A stretch of 8,126 bases of DNA from Deltaproteobacteria bacterium (GCA_005879255.1 VBKY01000069.1:1-8126); one strand, 5' to 3'. Shown: positions 1-7,731, counted from the first letter of the stretch. Notes: generated by a model from the sequence alone, not told the origin. Numbers and translations are program-made.

Positions 1-53
1 CCTTGGCGTTCTTTACGCCGTCGCGCGGTCAACTTTTATGGGAAAACGAGCGA

Positions 54-2183
54 TTACGTCGGTGTCTGTGCGTTCGCGCGCTCTTGTAGCACCTGTTCCA
101 GGGCGGTGAGCAGATGAGACGTTGAGAGAGATATATCTTTTCGATAGTTCCCATCGCGCAGGCCGATCATTTTGGCTTTCTCACAGACCGCCGAAAGGTC
201 GGCGCCGGAAAAGCCTTCAGTGCGCTCGGCAACGGTTTCGATCGCATGTTCCAGTTTTTGTTTTTCCGCAACGCCGGACAAAAGCACGGTTAGAATTTCC
301 TTCCTTCCTTCCAGGTCAGGCAAACCGACGTAGATCTCCAATCCCAATCTGCCGGGCCGGAGCAGAGCCGGGTCGAGAAGATCGCGCCGGTTGGTCGCGG
401 CAAGAACGATCACCTGGCTCGCCGCGCGCAGGCCATCCATCTCGGCAAGCAGTTGATTGACCACCCGTTCTGTTGTTGCGTTGGCAGCCTCCCCGCGGCG
501 CTTCGGGGCGATCGCATCGATCTGGTCGAAAAGAATTACGGTAGGTTGGACTTGCCGCGCCATCTGAAAAACATCGCGAATAGTTTGTTCAGACTCGCCC
601 AGCCACATGCTGAAGATTTCCGGGCCGTTGACCGGGATAAAATTGGCGCCGCATTCATTCGCCAGCGCCTTGGCCAGCATGGTCTTGCCGGTCCCGGGCG
701 GACCGTAGAGCAAAATACCGGTCGATCGGCGCAGCCCGAGCCGCGCGAAGGCATCCGGATAGATCAAAGGCGTCTCCACCGCTTCGCGCAGCTGCTCGAT
801 CGCGCTTTTCATTCCGCCGATATCTTTCCAACTGACATCGGGCGTCACCCAAAGGGTTTCCCGAAGCGCGGACGGCGAGGTTTTATCCAGCGCGCCAATG
901 AAATCTTCTTTCTTGACGACGATCTGTTCGAGACCCTCCGTGCCGCGCAGGGTCGCGAAGCCCGGACCGGCCGAATTCCGCAGCGCGTTCAACCCCGCCT
1001 GGCGCACCAACTCCATCAAGTCTGCGCCCACGTAACCATGCGTTCGGCGCGCCACCTCAGGCAAAAAAGCGATGGCCTCTTCGTCCATCGGCACTCGACG
1101 GGTATGGATGTTGAGAATTTCGAATCTGCCTTCGGCATTCGGCGGCGCAATGAAAATTTCGCGATCGAAACGTCCCGGACGACGCAGCGCCGGATCGACG
1201 GAATCCACGCGGTTGGTGGTGCCGATGACGACGACGTCTTCCATGCTGATGAGACCGTCAAGCAATGAAATCAGCTGGGTGCCCATGCGGACATCGGCTT
1301 GCGAGCCGCTCTCGCCGCGGCGTGGCGCGATCGCGTCCAGTTCGTCCATCATCACGATCGACGGGCTATGCTCCATCGCTTCTTCGAAGACACGGCGCAG
1401 ATTGGCCTCGGTGCCGCCATGCACCGAGCTCACCAACTCGGGACCATTGACGTAGAGAAAGTGCGCGCCGATCTCGTTGGCAATCGCTTTTGCCAAGTAT
1501 GTTTTGCCGACCCCTGGAGGTCCGTAAAATAGAATACCGCGCGGCGCTTCGATCCCTAGATGTTCGTAGACCTGGGGAAATTGAATCGGACACTCCACCA
1601 GCTCGCGGATCGTCTCGATTTCCGTGGATAGACCGCCGACATCGTCGAAGGTTACCATGTTCGCGGCGACGCCGGCGCGTAGCGCGCTGGTGCGCAAAAC
1701 CACCCGCGTGTTTTCCCCCACCAACGAGCGATCAGGCTCGGCGGAGATGACGCGGAATATGATGTTGCGGGGAAACTCAAAGAGCTTCACCGACAGCACC
1801 ATGCCGCTGCATGTGAGCTGCTTTTCCTCGACGAAGCGCGTCTGCAGCTCGCGCTCCAGCGCAGTCAAGTTTCCGCTCAAAGGCGCCATCGGCTCCAAAA
1901 CCAAGCGTTTGGCTTCTTCGATCTTCACCGGCTTGACGGTGATTTTTTCGCGCAGATCCGGTTTTAGAAATTGAATTTGAAAACGATCCAAGCGCACGCA
2001 CCCCCGCCCCTCATCCTGCGGCCGCGCCGCCACGCGCGCTAGCAGGCGACGCGCTCGCTGCGTCGTCAATTCCACCACGCCGCCGTCCGCGATGCCTGCT
2101 GCGGCGAGAATCTGCGGATCGACAAAGGCGATGTTGCGGCCGCTTTCCGCGCTCGGTAGCCGCTCAACCGGCAACTGCAACAT
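54..2183 (-). CDS. Cdc48/p97/VAT-type AAA+ ATPase with two AAA rings
   Basis: Soluble 709-residue AAA+ unfoldase/segregase of the Cdc48 (VCP/VAT) family, expected to form a hexamer that threads or remodels proteins using ATP. Residues 1 to about 170 look like the Cdc48 N-domain. D1 has Walker A GPPGVGKT (221-228), Walker B IVMMDE (D280, E281), sensor-1 N324 and arginine fingers R335/R338 in [10 protein letters not shown]2 has Walker A GPPGTGKT (494-501), Walker B VILFDQ (D553, Q554), sensor-1 N598, arginine fingers R609/R612 and pore loop MWLGESE (526-532). Q554 replaces the usual catalytic glutamate. The C-terminus has no obvious p97-like tail. I chose ATG at 2183 because GGAGG lies 8 nt upstream; a TTG seven codons further up is in frame but would sit upstream of that site. 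The gene lies 282 bp downstream of the cupin genes on the same strand. Family assignment is firm; the bacterial substrate is unknown. Confidence 0.95.
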   Translation of the reverse strand: MLQLPVERLPSAESGRNIAFVDPQILAAAGIADGGVVELTTQRARRLLARVAARPQDEGRGCVRLDRFQIQFLKPDLREKITVKPVKIEEAKRLVLEPMAPLSGNLTALERELQTRFVEEKQLTCSGMVLSVKLFEFPRNIIFRVISAEPDRSLVGENTRVVLRTSALRAGVAANMVTFDDVGGLSTEIETIRELVECPIQFPQVYEHLGIEAPRGILFYGPPGVGKTYLAKAIANEIGAHFLYVNGPELVSSVHGGTEANLRRVFEEAMEHSPSIVMMDELDAIAPRRGESGSQADVRMGTQLISLLDGLISMEDVVVIGTTNRVDSVDPALRRPGRFDREIFIAPPNAEGRFEILNIHTRRVPMDEEAIAFLPEVARRTHGYVGADLMELVRQAGLNALRNSAGPGFATLRGTEGLEQIVVKKEDFIGALDKTSPSALRETLWVTPDVSWKDIGGMKSAIEQLREAVETPLIYPDAFARLGLRRSTGILLYGPPGTGKTMLAKALANECGANFIPVNGPEIFSMWLGESEQTIRDVFQMARQVQPTVILFDQIDAIAPKRRGEAANATTERVVNQLLAEMDGLRAASQVIVLAATNRRDLLDPALLRPGRLGLEIYVGLPDLEGRKEILTVLLSGVAEKQKLEHAIETVAERTEGFSGADLSAVCEKAKMIGLRDGNYRKDISLSTSHLLTALEQVLQERANAQTPT

Positions 2184-2187
2184 TCCA

Positions 2188-2196
2188 CCTTCCTCC
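2188..2196 (-). promoter_or_regulatory. Ribosome binding site for the Cdc48-like gene
   Basis: The minus strand reads GGAGGAAGG, with the GGAGG core at 2192-2196, 8 nt before ATG 2181-2183. It decides the start in favour of 2183 over the in-frame ATG at 2198 and TTG at 2204, which overlap or precede the site. Confidence 0.75.
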
Positions 2197-2212
2197 ATTA
2201 GCAATCAAAATC

Positions 2213-2355
2213 CGAAATCCGAAGCTCCAAACCCGAAACACTCCAGAAATCCAAAGCGCTAAAATCCAAGACCTCTCACATCCGAGTCTAACTTGTTTGG
2301 AGCTTTGTATTTTTTGTCCTTTCCTATTTGAAATTGTTTCGAGCTTCGGATTTCG
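2213..2355. repeat. Long imperfect intergenic inverted repeat (CGAAATCCGAAGCTC family)
   Basis: The left arm, 2213-2232 (cgaaatccgaagctccaaac), matches the reverse complement of 2336-2355 at 19 of 20 positions. A second inverted match, 11 of 11, pairs aagctccaaac (2222-2232) with 2295-2305. The interior is AT-rich and full of short aaatcc/gaaat units. This fills most of the gap between bicupin C and the ATPase gene. Reading through it gives low-information translations with FGFRI-like strings, which I take as an artefact. From memory, similar modular repeats are scattered through intergenic regions of environmental bacteria; I cannot confirm copy number here. Confidence 0.7.
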
Positions 2356-2408
2356 TGCTTGGAATTTGCCCACTGAGTCTCTGCTGCCGTATGGCCCTTT
2401 GCGGGTAG

Positions 2409-2428
2409 GGGCGACCGGCCGGTCGCCC
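2409..2428. repeat. Perfect 20-bp GC-rich palindrome
   Basis: The sequence gggcgaccggccggtcgccc is its own reverse complement over all 20 positions, and one further G·T pair is possible (2408/2429). It lies 37 bp downstream of the bicupin C stop codon. As RNA it would form a very stable hairpin, but with no loop in the perfect pairing and no U-tract after it on the minus strand, so it is not a standard intrinsic terminator. It may stabilise the 3' end of the cupin mRNA, or be a dispersed palindromic repeat of the GTAGGGGCG...CGCCC type. Confidence 0.8.
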
Positions 2429-2465
2429 TGACATTCATTCATCGTTCCAAGACCGCAAAGAATGC

Positions 2466-3587
2466 TCACGAGCCCTTCCAGTTCGAGGCGTCGCTGATAT
2501 GTTCGATGCCGCCGAGAAATTCATGGGCGAGTTGGCGCGACCAGGTGGAGATGAGACGCGCCGGTCCGCTACCATCGTTGAAATGCTGATGCGCGGTCAT
2601 CGGCGGAATGCAAATGACGTCGCCGGCTTCCCACGGATATTTTGTTTGCTCGTGCACGTCGTAGCCTTTCCCCTGCTGCACGAAAATCATTTCCTCGAAG
2701 ATATGCCGGTGCTTGCCGGTATACCCGGCGGGCTCGATTTCCATTGTCATCAAATCCAAGGCCCGTGCTGCGACTTCGGTCCAGAGACTAATGTAAAATT
2801 TTAGTCGGCCCTGGCGCGTATTTTCCCAAGCCGTGTCATTCCCTTTGATCACGCGAGGACCGGTTTTTTCTACGGCATTCTCCTCCACCAGGCGCTTGAG
2901 AAACCAATCGTACTTGGTATTTCCCGGTCCAGTTTGTTGCACGCCGCGCCGCGCCGAAAAAACGGCTTCACGCTTGCCATCCGCGCCTTTGCGCACTTCC
3001 AGGTCTTCTTCTAATCCCAAAATGCCCCGCGGCACGCGAAAGCCGACCGCCTGTCCCGAAGAATCTTTGATCGGCTCGGTTCCTTCTGGAATGCTTTTGA
3101 AATCAAACTGCTCCTGCCAGAGTAGTCCCAACACATGCCAGAGTCGCACCTGCGGCAACCACGCGCGAAAGCCGGTTTTGGCGTCAGCGACGAACTCTTG
3201 CGTAGTGTAGGGCGGAATGACTACCAGGTCATTGGCGGTAAAAGCATGGCTCTGACCATCTTGGACGCACACCCCGGTGCCTTCGAGAATGTAGGCAACC
3301 ATCGAAGGAATCATACGAATTTTTTCCGTCCGATCGCCCGCTTTGACGTCGAGAAAGCTGCTCGTCAAAGCGCTCAGCGGCGCGACTGTATAGCGCTCGA
3401 AGACACGCAAGTCACCCAAGATGTGGCCACCTTTGGCAAACATAGGCGGCTTGACCACACGAGGCAAAAGCTCCATGCGCTCTCGCTCGAGTTTCTGCTT
3501 GATAAAGCGCCCCTCATAATCGTAGTAAAGCTTCGGATCAACTTCTTGTTCGCGCAATCCTTCGCGAACGCGTTCTTTTTCTGCCAT
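2466..3587 (-). CDS. Bicupin protein C, gentisate-dioxygenase-like, N-terminal metal site lost
   Basis: A 373-residue two-cupin protein, cytoplasmic, with no signal peptide or membrane segment. It is a paralogue of the two genes upstream, sharing the linker pattern GTEP.DS..G, G.LG..ED.EV and W..TRQG.LK. The C-terminal cupin has a complete metal set: H293, H295, E299 and H333 (GKHRHIFEE...TAHQHFN). In the N-terminal cupin the positions that are His-x-His and His in the sister proteins are I90, M92 and Q130, so that site cannot bind metal in the usual way. It starts at ATG 3587, 6 bp after the stop of bicupin B; its weak AAGGA site lies across the end of the preceding gene, which suggests translational coupling. 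Likely an iron-dependent dioxygenase-like enzyme active only at its C-terminal site, or a partner subunit of A or B. Substrate unknown. Confidence 0.85.
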   Translation of the reverse strand: MAEKERVREGLREQEVDPKLYYDYEGRFIKQKLERERMELLPRVVKPPMFAKGGHILGDLRVFERYTVAPLSALTSSFLDVKAGDRTEKIRMIPSMVAYILEGTGVCVQDGQSHAFTANDLVVIPPYTTQEFVADAKTGFRAWLPQVRLWHVLGLLWQEQFDFKSIPEGTEPIKDSSGQAVGFRVPRGILGLEEDLEVRKGADGKREAVFSARRGVQQTGPGNTKYDWFLKRLVEENAVEKTGPRVIKGNDTAWENTRQGRLKFYISLWTEVAARALDLMTMEIEPAGYTGKHRHIFEEMIFVQQGKGYDVHEQTKYPWEAGDVICIPPMTAHQHFNDGSGPARLISTWSRQLAHEFLGGIEHISDASNWKGS

Positions 3588-3593
3588 GACTGG

Positions 3594-4739
3594 TTAGCTT
3601 CCTTTCTCGTTGTACTCCGGCGCATCTTCGACTTGTTCTATGCCTCCGAGGCCGAGGTCGGTGCACGTACTCGGCATGGAGCTCATTAAAAGGACTGGGT
3701 TTCCCCCATCGGCGTTGAAATGTTGATGTTCGACCATCGCTGGAATATTGATGAGATCTCCCTTTTGCCAGTTCCAGCGCTCGCCGTCGTGAATATCATA
3801 TCCCCTGCCATTGATGATGAAGATTTGCTCTTCGGCCATGTGACGGTGCGTTCCAGAACGGCTCCCCGGCGGGATTTCTTGAAGGTACAGCCAAACCCTC
3901 CTAGCAGAACAATCAACCTGTGGATGGGTGTACCATTTTAAGCACCCCTGGCGGGTCCATTCCCAGGGCTGTTCTTCGAAGCGAATCACATGGGTGATCG
4001 TCTTGCAGAATTTGACTTCTTCGCCAAGCAACTTGAGATACCGATCGTAGGTATTTCCAACGGCCCCGCTCCATTCTTTCGTTTCCAAGCGGGCGCGGAA
4101 TACCCCTTCGACATCCGGTGACGGACCCAGGTAAACGTCGATGTCCTCCGTGATGCCCAAAATGCCTTTCTTTATGCGATAGCCGATCAATTTTTTTTCA
4201 CTGTCGTAAAGCGGCTCGGTACCGTCAGGAAAATCGGGCTTGTCGGCAAACTTGATCTGCTCGCGGTGCAGGAGCCCGAGCGCATGGATCATTCTCGATT
4301 GCGGCACATAGATCTGACAACCGACGTCGCGGTCGCCGCCATGCTGATGAATCGTGTAGGGTGGGACTACCAGCAAATCGTAAACCTCGAAATTGTAGGT
4401 CTCCCCGTCGTTCCATTCCCACCCCTTACCAGCAGTGCAGAAAAGGGTCGGCGCGCTGATATGGCGGTGCGCCCCGCGCACCGGCGCGTTGGCCGGAATG
4501 TCGGAAAAATGACAAGTCAAAATATGCAGCGGCCCGCGATTCAAAATGTCATAGCAGATGAGATCGCCGGTCTGATGCGGACTGCTGTGGCCGTTCATCG
4601 TTGCTTTAGGCGGAAGCGGCTTGAGCACGTGCGGCAGGCCGTTGACACAGACTTCTTCCCGCTGCTGATGCACGAAGCGTTTCAATCGGTCGGAGTATGT
4701 AAGTTCTTCGCTAATTTCCCAGGGCGTTAAGCTGGCCAT
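3594..4739 (-). CDS. Bicupin protein B, gentisate 1,2-dioxygenase-like
   Basis: A 381-residue bicupin, close to the usual length of gentisate and salicylate 1,2-dioxygenases. The N-terminal cupin (about 85-140) carries H91, H93 and H131 in GAHRHISAP...TIHQHGG; proline 97 sits where classic cupins have Glu, so this is a three-His site as in gentisate dioxygenases. The C-terminal cupin (about 290-345) has H298, H300, E304 and H338, a full 3-His/1-Glu site, which gentisate dioxygenases normally lack. Over the 48 residues starting at GAHRH it matches bicupin A at 41 positions, so the two arose by tandem duplication. ATG 4739 is supported by GAGG 7 nt upstream (4747-4750). It lies 163 bp after bicupin A and 6 bp before bicupin C. 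The reaction is inferred only at the level of a metal-dependent oxygenase or ring-cleaving dioxygenase; the substrate cannot be named. Confidence 0.88.
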   Translation of the reverse strand: MASLTPWEISEELTYSDRLKRFVHQQREEVCVNGLPHVLKPLPPKATMNGHSSPHQTGDLICYDILNRGPLHILTCHFSDIPANAPVRGAHRHISAPTLFCTAGKGWEWNDGETYNFEVYDLLVVPPYTIHQHGGDRDVGCQIYVPQSRMIHALGLLHREQIKFADKPDFPDGTEPLYDSEKKLIGYRIKKGILGITEDIDVYLGPSPDVEGVFRARLETKEWSGAVGNTYDRYLKLLGEEVKFCKTITHVIRFEEQPWEWTRQGCLKWYTHPQVDCSARRVWLYLQEIPPGSRSGTHRHMAEEQIFIINGRGYDIHDGERWNWQKGDLINIPAMVEHQHFNADGGNPVLLMSSMPSTCTDLGLGGIEQVEDAPEYNEKGS

Positions 4740-4771
4740 TTCAGTACCTCGTACCTAGGTGAGAAAATTCT

Positions 4772-4892
4772 GTCGAGGATGGAGAATCGAGGATAGAGGA
4801 TCGATAATCAGAGGTCAGTCGGAGTTCGGCGGTCGGAATTGCCATCTTCCATCCTCAATCTTCTATCCTCGACCCGTAGGCTTCCATCCTCA
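4772..4892. repeat. ATCCTC-type inverted and direct repeat cluster
   Basis: The arm at 4772-4803 matches the reverse complement of 4842-4873 at 25 of 32 positions. Each arm holds two tandem units of the form GAGGATrGA. A third unit, cttccatcctca at 4881-4892, is an exact direct copy of 4846-4857. The loop is about 38 nt. It sits between the stop of bicupin A (4903) and the start of bicupin B (4739). In mRNA it could fold into a long hairpin and alter processing or relative expression of the two genes; no U-tract follows, so termination is doubtful. Confidence 0.75.
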
Positions 4893-4902
4893 CGCCACAC
4901 CG

Positions 4903-6018
4903 TCACTCCGGCGCGTCTTCGATCTGCTCGATTCCGCCGACACCCAAATTGATGTAAGTCGCGGGCATAGCGTTGAGTAACAGCGCCCGATCGGAACCTG
5001 AGTTAAAGTGCTGGTGCTCGGTCATCCCAGGAATACAAATCAGATCGCCCTGCTCCCAGTTCCAGCGCTCACCATCGTGGATATCGTAACCTTTTCCCTC
5101 GAGCACCAGGACGAGTTCCTCGGAGACATGGCGATGGCGCCCCGACCGGCTGCCCGGCGATATCTCGTGAAAGTAGATGTATTTGCGTTTGGTCGCGATC
5201 ACCATTTCGGGATGAATCAACCATTTGATCCGCCCTTGGCGGGTCCACTGCCAGGGCTCTTGTTTTTCCAGTACGACGTGCGGCGCATGCCGGCACAGAT
5301 CGGCCTCTTCGTGCATGAGTTTCATGTAGCGATCATAGGTATTCTCAACCGAGCCGTTCCAGTTTCCGGCCGTGCGGCGCGCCTGAAAACTTGCTTCGCG
5401 GTTCGGCTCCGGCCCAAGGATCACCTCGATATCCTTGGCGATCCCTAATACGCCTTTCTTGATGCGATAACCGATCAGTTTGCCCTCACTGTCGTTGATC
5501 GGCTCGGTTCCTTGGGGAAATGTCGGTTTCTCGTTCAGTTTGTGTTGTTCGCGCCAGATCAAGCCCAAAACATGGTGAATGCGGCCATCTTCGGGAACGA
5601 AAATCGTGCACCCGATGTCCTTGTCGCCGCCATGCTGGTGAATTGTGTAAGGAGGCACGGTGAGAATATCGTAACTTTCAAAATTGTAAGTCTCGCCGTC
5701 GTTCCACTCCCAGCCTTTTCCGGTGAGACAGAATAAGGAAGGGGCGCCGATATGCCGATGCGCGCCGCGCACCGGCGCCTGCGGCGCCACGCGGGTGAAA
5801 TGGCTGGTCATACAGTAGAGCGGCCCCCGAGTGAGCATGTCATAAGAAATGTGATCGCCGGTCTGATGCGGGCTGTCCATGCCCATGACGGTGGGCTGCA
5901 TGGGCAGCTGTTTGAGCACATGAGGCAACGAACCTGCTTTGGTATCTTCTTGGCGCAGGTAGACAAACCGCTTCATTTGATCCGGAACGTCCTGCACTTC
6001 GCGCCAGGGCTCTAGCAT
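4903..6018 (-). CDS. Bicupin protein A, gentisate 1,2-dioxygenase-like, first gene of the cupin cluster
   Basis: A 371-residue soluble bicupin. The N-terminal cupin has H87, H89 and H127 (GAHRHIGAP...TIHQHGG), with Pro93 in the Glu position. The C-terminal cupin has H295, H297, E301 and H335 (GRHRHVSEE...TEHQHFN). The two cupin cores align without gaps over 43 residues with 18 identities, showing an old internal duplication. Both halves keep metal ligands, unlike ordinary gentisate dioxygenases, which use only the N-terminal site. Start choice: GGAGG at 6030-6034 is 11 nt before ATG 6018 and 5 nt before an in-frame TTG at 6024, so the protein may be two residues longer (to 6024). Only about 78 bp separate the start from the candidate insertion-sequence end, so the native promoter may have been displaced. 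Probably an iron-dependent oxygenase; substrate unknown. Confidence 0.88.
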   Translation of the reverse strand: MLEPWREVQDVPDQMKRFVYLRQEDTKAGSLPHVLKQLPMQPTVMGMDSPHQTGDHISYDMLTRGPLYCMTSHFTRVAPQAPVRGAHRHIGAPSLFCLTGKGWEWNDGETYNFESYDILTVPPYTIHQHGGDKDIGCTIFVPEDGRIHHVLGLIWREQHKLNEKPTFPQGTEPINDSEGKLIGYRIKKGVLGIAKDIEVILGPEPNREASFQARRTAGNWNGSVENTYDRYMKLMHEEADLCRHAPHVVLEKQEPWQWTRQGRIKWLIHPEMVIATKRKYIYFHEISPGSRSGRHRHVSEELVLVLEGKGYDIHDGERWNWEQGDLICIPGMTEHQHFNSGSDRALLLNAMPATYINLGVGGIEQIEDAPE

Positions 6019-6096
6019 GATCAATAAGCCCTCCGTTCGATCATTCGATCTCCCATCGATAACACACCAGAGACCCGGCCTACAAGCGCACGCGCC
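6019..6096. other. Leader region between the IS end and bicupin A
   Basis: These 78 bp hold the bicupin A ribosome binding site (GGAGG, 6030-6034) and a possible hairpin: gacccggc (6072-6079) pairs with gccggtc (6094-6100) with one bulge, its right arm running into the candidate IS terminal repeat. I see no convincing -35/-10 pair. A TAGAAT hexamer on the minus strand around 6126-6131 lies inside the candidate IS and lacks a good -35. Confidence 0.4.
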
Positions 6097-6116
6097 GGTC
6101 CTTAATCCGTAGGTAA
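6097..6116 (+). repeat. Candidate left terminal inverted repeat of the IS
   Basis: Matches the reverse complement of 7813-7832 at 17 of 20 positions; it lies 206 bp beyond the transposase stop codon. If one more base outward is included (C on both sides) the match is 18 of 21. Confidence 0.5.
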
Positions 6117-6259
6117 GAGCACGAAATTCTATTCAGCGGTTCAGAGTCGAGCGTCTTCATTATTGCAAAGGTCGGCGGGCACCCGAGTAGCGGTAGAAGC
6201 GAAAAATCATTCTCGGCAATCAGGTTGCAAACACCCGTACTCTACCTTACGAGCGCAAA

Positions 6260-6307
6260 GCTTTCCCTCTAATCGCCGTTTCTCTGTTGTGCTTTCCCTC
6301 TCGCCGT
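6260..6307. repeat. Short direct repeat downstream of the transposase gene
   Basis: Two copies of gctttccctctcgccgt, at 6260-6279 (with three extra bases in the middle) and 6291-6307 (exact), spaced 31 bp apart, between the transposase stop codon and the candidate left IS end. Function unknown; it may be a subterminal transposase-binding repeat or a chance duplication. Confidence 0.55.
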
Positions 6308-6322
6308 GAACACGCCGCAGTA

Positions 6323-7726
6323 TTATGCGCTGGAAAACTCCACCAACTGGCTTCTCGCCTGCCGATAACCAATCAGCCCTTCCGTGATTTTCAGAAACAT
6401 CATGCGCGCGTGCGAGACCACCTTGCCAGCAACCCCAATCAGATGAAATCTCAACGCCTTCATCCGCACCGGCCAAAAGCTTTCCGGTAACGCCTTGCGC
6501 TTCATGATCGAGATCACGTTGTAACAAAGACAGTTAAGCCGCCACCACGCCGCGTTAGCGTAAAATCTCCCACACGGCATTACCCCTCCCGCTAGATCAT
6601 TCTTCACTACGTCATGGACCTTCTCCACACTTCCACAGCGCTCGCGCTGCCAACGCAACAGCTCCTCCCCCTCCATCTCCCAGCGATTGGTAACCACGGC
6701 GTAGTAGTGATAGCTGTTGCCGTCAGAAAACAGCTCGGTCTGCCAGGGCCTGACCCGGATCGCTAAATACCGATCCGGTTTCATGTCCTTTTTCATCGAT
6801 GCCGCCGAGGGTATAAACTCAACCTCCGCCCACTGTTTTCTCCCTTCGATCAGTCCCTTCTCGGTCAGTCTTCTCAACGGCTTCCACGCCGATTCCGATA
6901 AAGAGACGATCTTTCCCCTCAAGACCTCGCTCACATCGGCGCTGATGGCAAAATAGACGGGAATCTGCTTGCCGTGAAACTCGATCCCGTCTCTCATCAC
7001 GTCTAACAGCTTGTGCTGGTAAGCCGCGCTGTCGGAACGAAAGTAGATCGTCTCTACGCTCTGCGGCAGTGCCCTTGTCGCTCGCAAAAACGATGTCAGA
7101 CAATCCATCCCCGCTGGCACATTGCCATCGCGAAACTCATCGGACAAAATCAAATCTTGCTCCGCCCAGTAGTTGATCACCGGCTGATACCCACGCTCAC
7201 CCAAATACGTCATCCGGCTCTGTTCTTTGTGGCTTTCAACCACCGTGGCATCCTGGTCGATGGTGGCTTGTTTGGGCTCTTCCTTTCGGCTCCCCTTTAA
7301 CACCACCTCCCGATGGACTTCCCACAGCCCCGCTAGCGGCTGTGTCTCCCTCGCAATAAATGCTCCCTCCTCGGGTCTTCCCTCCAACAACTTCTCATCG
7401 TGAAAACCGTAGAGAAAAAACCGCACCGCCTCCGCCGACGGCATCTCGCCCAGCAATAACTTTAACCCCGCATCCGAGCGCAGCCGCTCGATATCTTCCA
7501 GACAATCCCCCCCTACCGCTATCAACGCCATCACACTCTGCACATACACCGACTCGCTGTAGCCGCGTTGGCGCTGCTTGATGTGAACATGCTGCTTGAC
7601 CAACCGTGTTAAACCTAACGCCTCACAGGTCTCCAGCACTAACGGCAGCCCGCTATACGATGTCAGCGCCTCTCCTGTTTCATCCTCGATCAGCTTGAAC
7701 GGCAATAGCCCTTCTCTTTCCGCCAT
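6323..7726 (-). CDS. IS1380-family DDE transposase
   Basis: A 467-residue, apparently intact transposase that cuts and joins the element's ends. The DDE catalytic set is visible: IDQDAT (D159, possibly D157), FRSDSAAY (D232) and RCGSVEKVHDVVKNDL (E368). The latter two blocks are characteristic of the IS1380 group, which also includes ISEcp1. Length is normal to slightly long for the family, and there is no frameshift or internal stop. ATG 7726 is supported by a strong AGGAGGTG site (7732-7739), with the GGAGG core 7 nt upstream. It is transcribed toward bicupin A, 304 bp away, so read-through from its promoter could reach the cupin genes. Confidence 0.93.
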   Translation of the reverse strand: MAEREGLLPFKLIEDETGEALTSYSGLPLVLETCEALGLTRLVKQHVHIKQRQRGYSESVYVQSVMALIAVGGDCLEDIERLRSDAGLKLLLGEMPSAEAVRFFLYGFHDEKLLEGRPEEGAFIARETQPLAGLWEVHREVVLKGSRKEEPKQATIDQDATVVESHKEQSRMTYLGERGYQPVINYWAEQDLILSDEFRDGNVPAGMDCLTSFLRATRALPQSVETIYFRSDSAAYQHKLLDVMRDGIEFHGKQIPVYFAISADVSEVLRGKIVSLSESAWKPLRRLTEKGLIEGRKQWAEVEFIPSAASMKKDMKPDRYLAIRVRPWQTELFSDGNSYHYYAVVTNRWEMEGEELLRWQRERCGSVEKVHDVVKNDLAGGVMPCGRFYANAAWWRLNCLCYNVISIMKRKALPESFWPVRMKALRFHLIGVAGKVVSHARMMFLKITEGLIGYRQARSQLVEFSSA

Positions 7727-7731
7727 CCTTT

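Noticed and set aside
1..53. Terminator or small gene downstream of the ATPase gene
   Set aside because: No hairpin with a T-run and no open frame of note in these 53 bases.
453..1268. 271-codon open frame on the plus strand opposite the ATPase gene
   Set aside because: Antisense shadow in GC-rich DNA; no recognisable domain, while the minus strand has complete AAA+ motifs throughout.
2409..2428. Intrinsic terminator for the cupin cluster
   Set aside because: The palindrome has no U-tract on the minus-strand side and no proper loop, so I list it as a palindrome only.
2164..2469. 101-codon open frame on the minus strand between bicupin C and the ATPase gene
   Set aside because: It is made of translated repeats (the 20-bp palindrome and the 2213-2355 inverted repeat) and overlaps the well-supported N-terminus of the ATPase gene; the translation has no protein-like motif.
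4759..4980. 73-codon open frame on the plus strand
   Set aside because: It reads through the ATCCTC repeat cluster and into bicupin A antisense; the translation is repeat-derived (IEDRGS-type strings).
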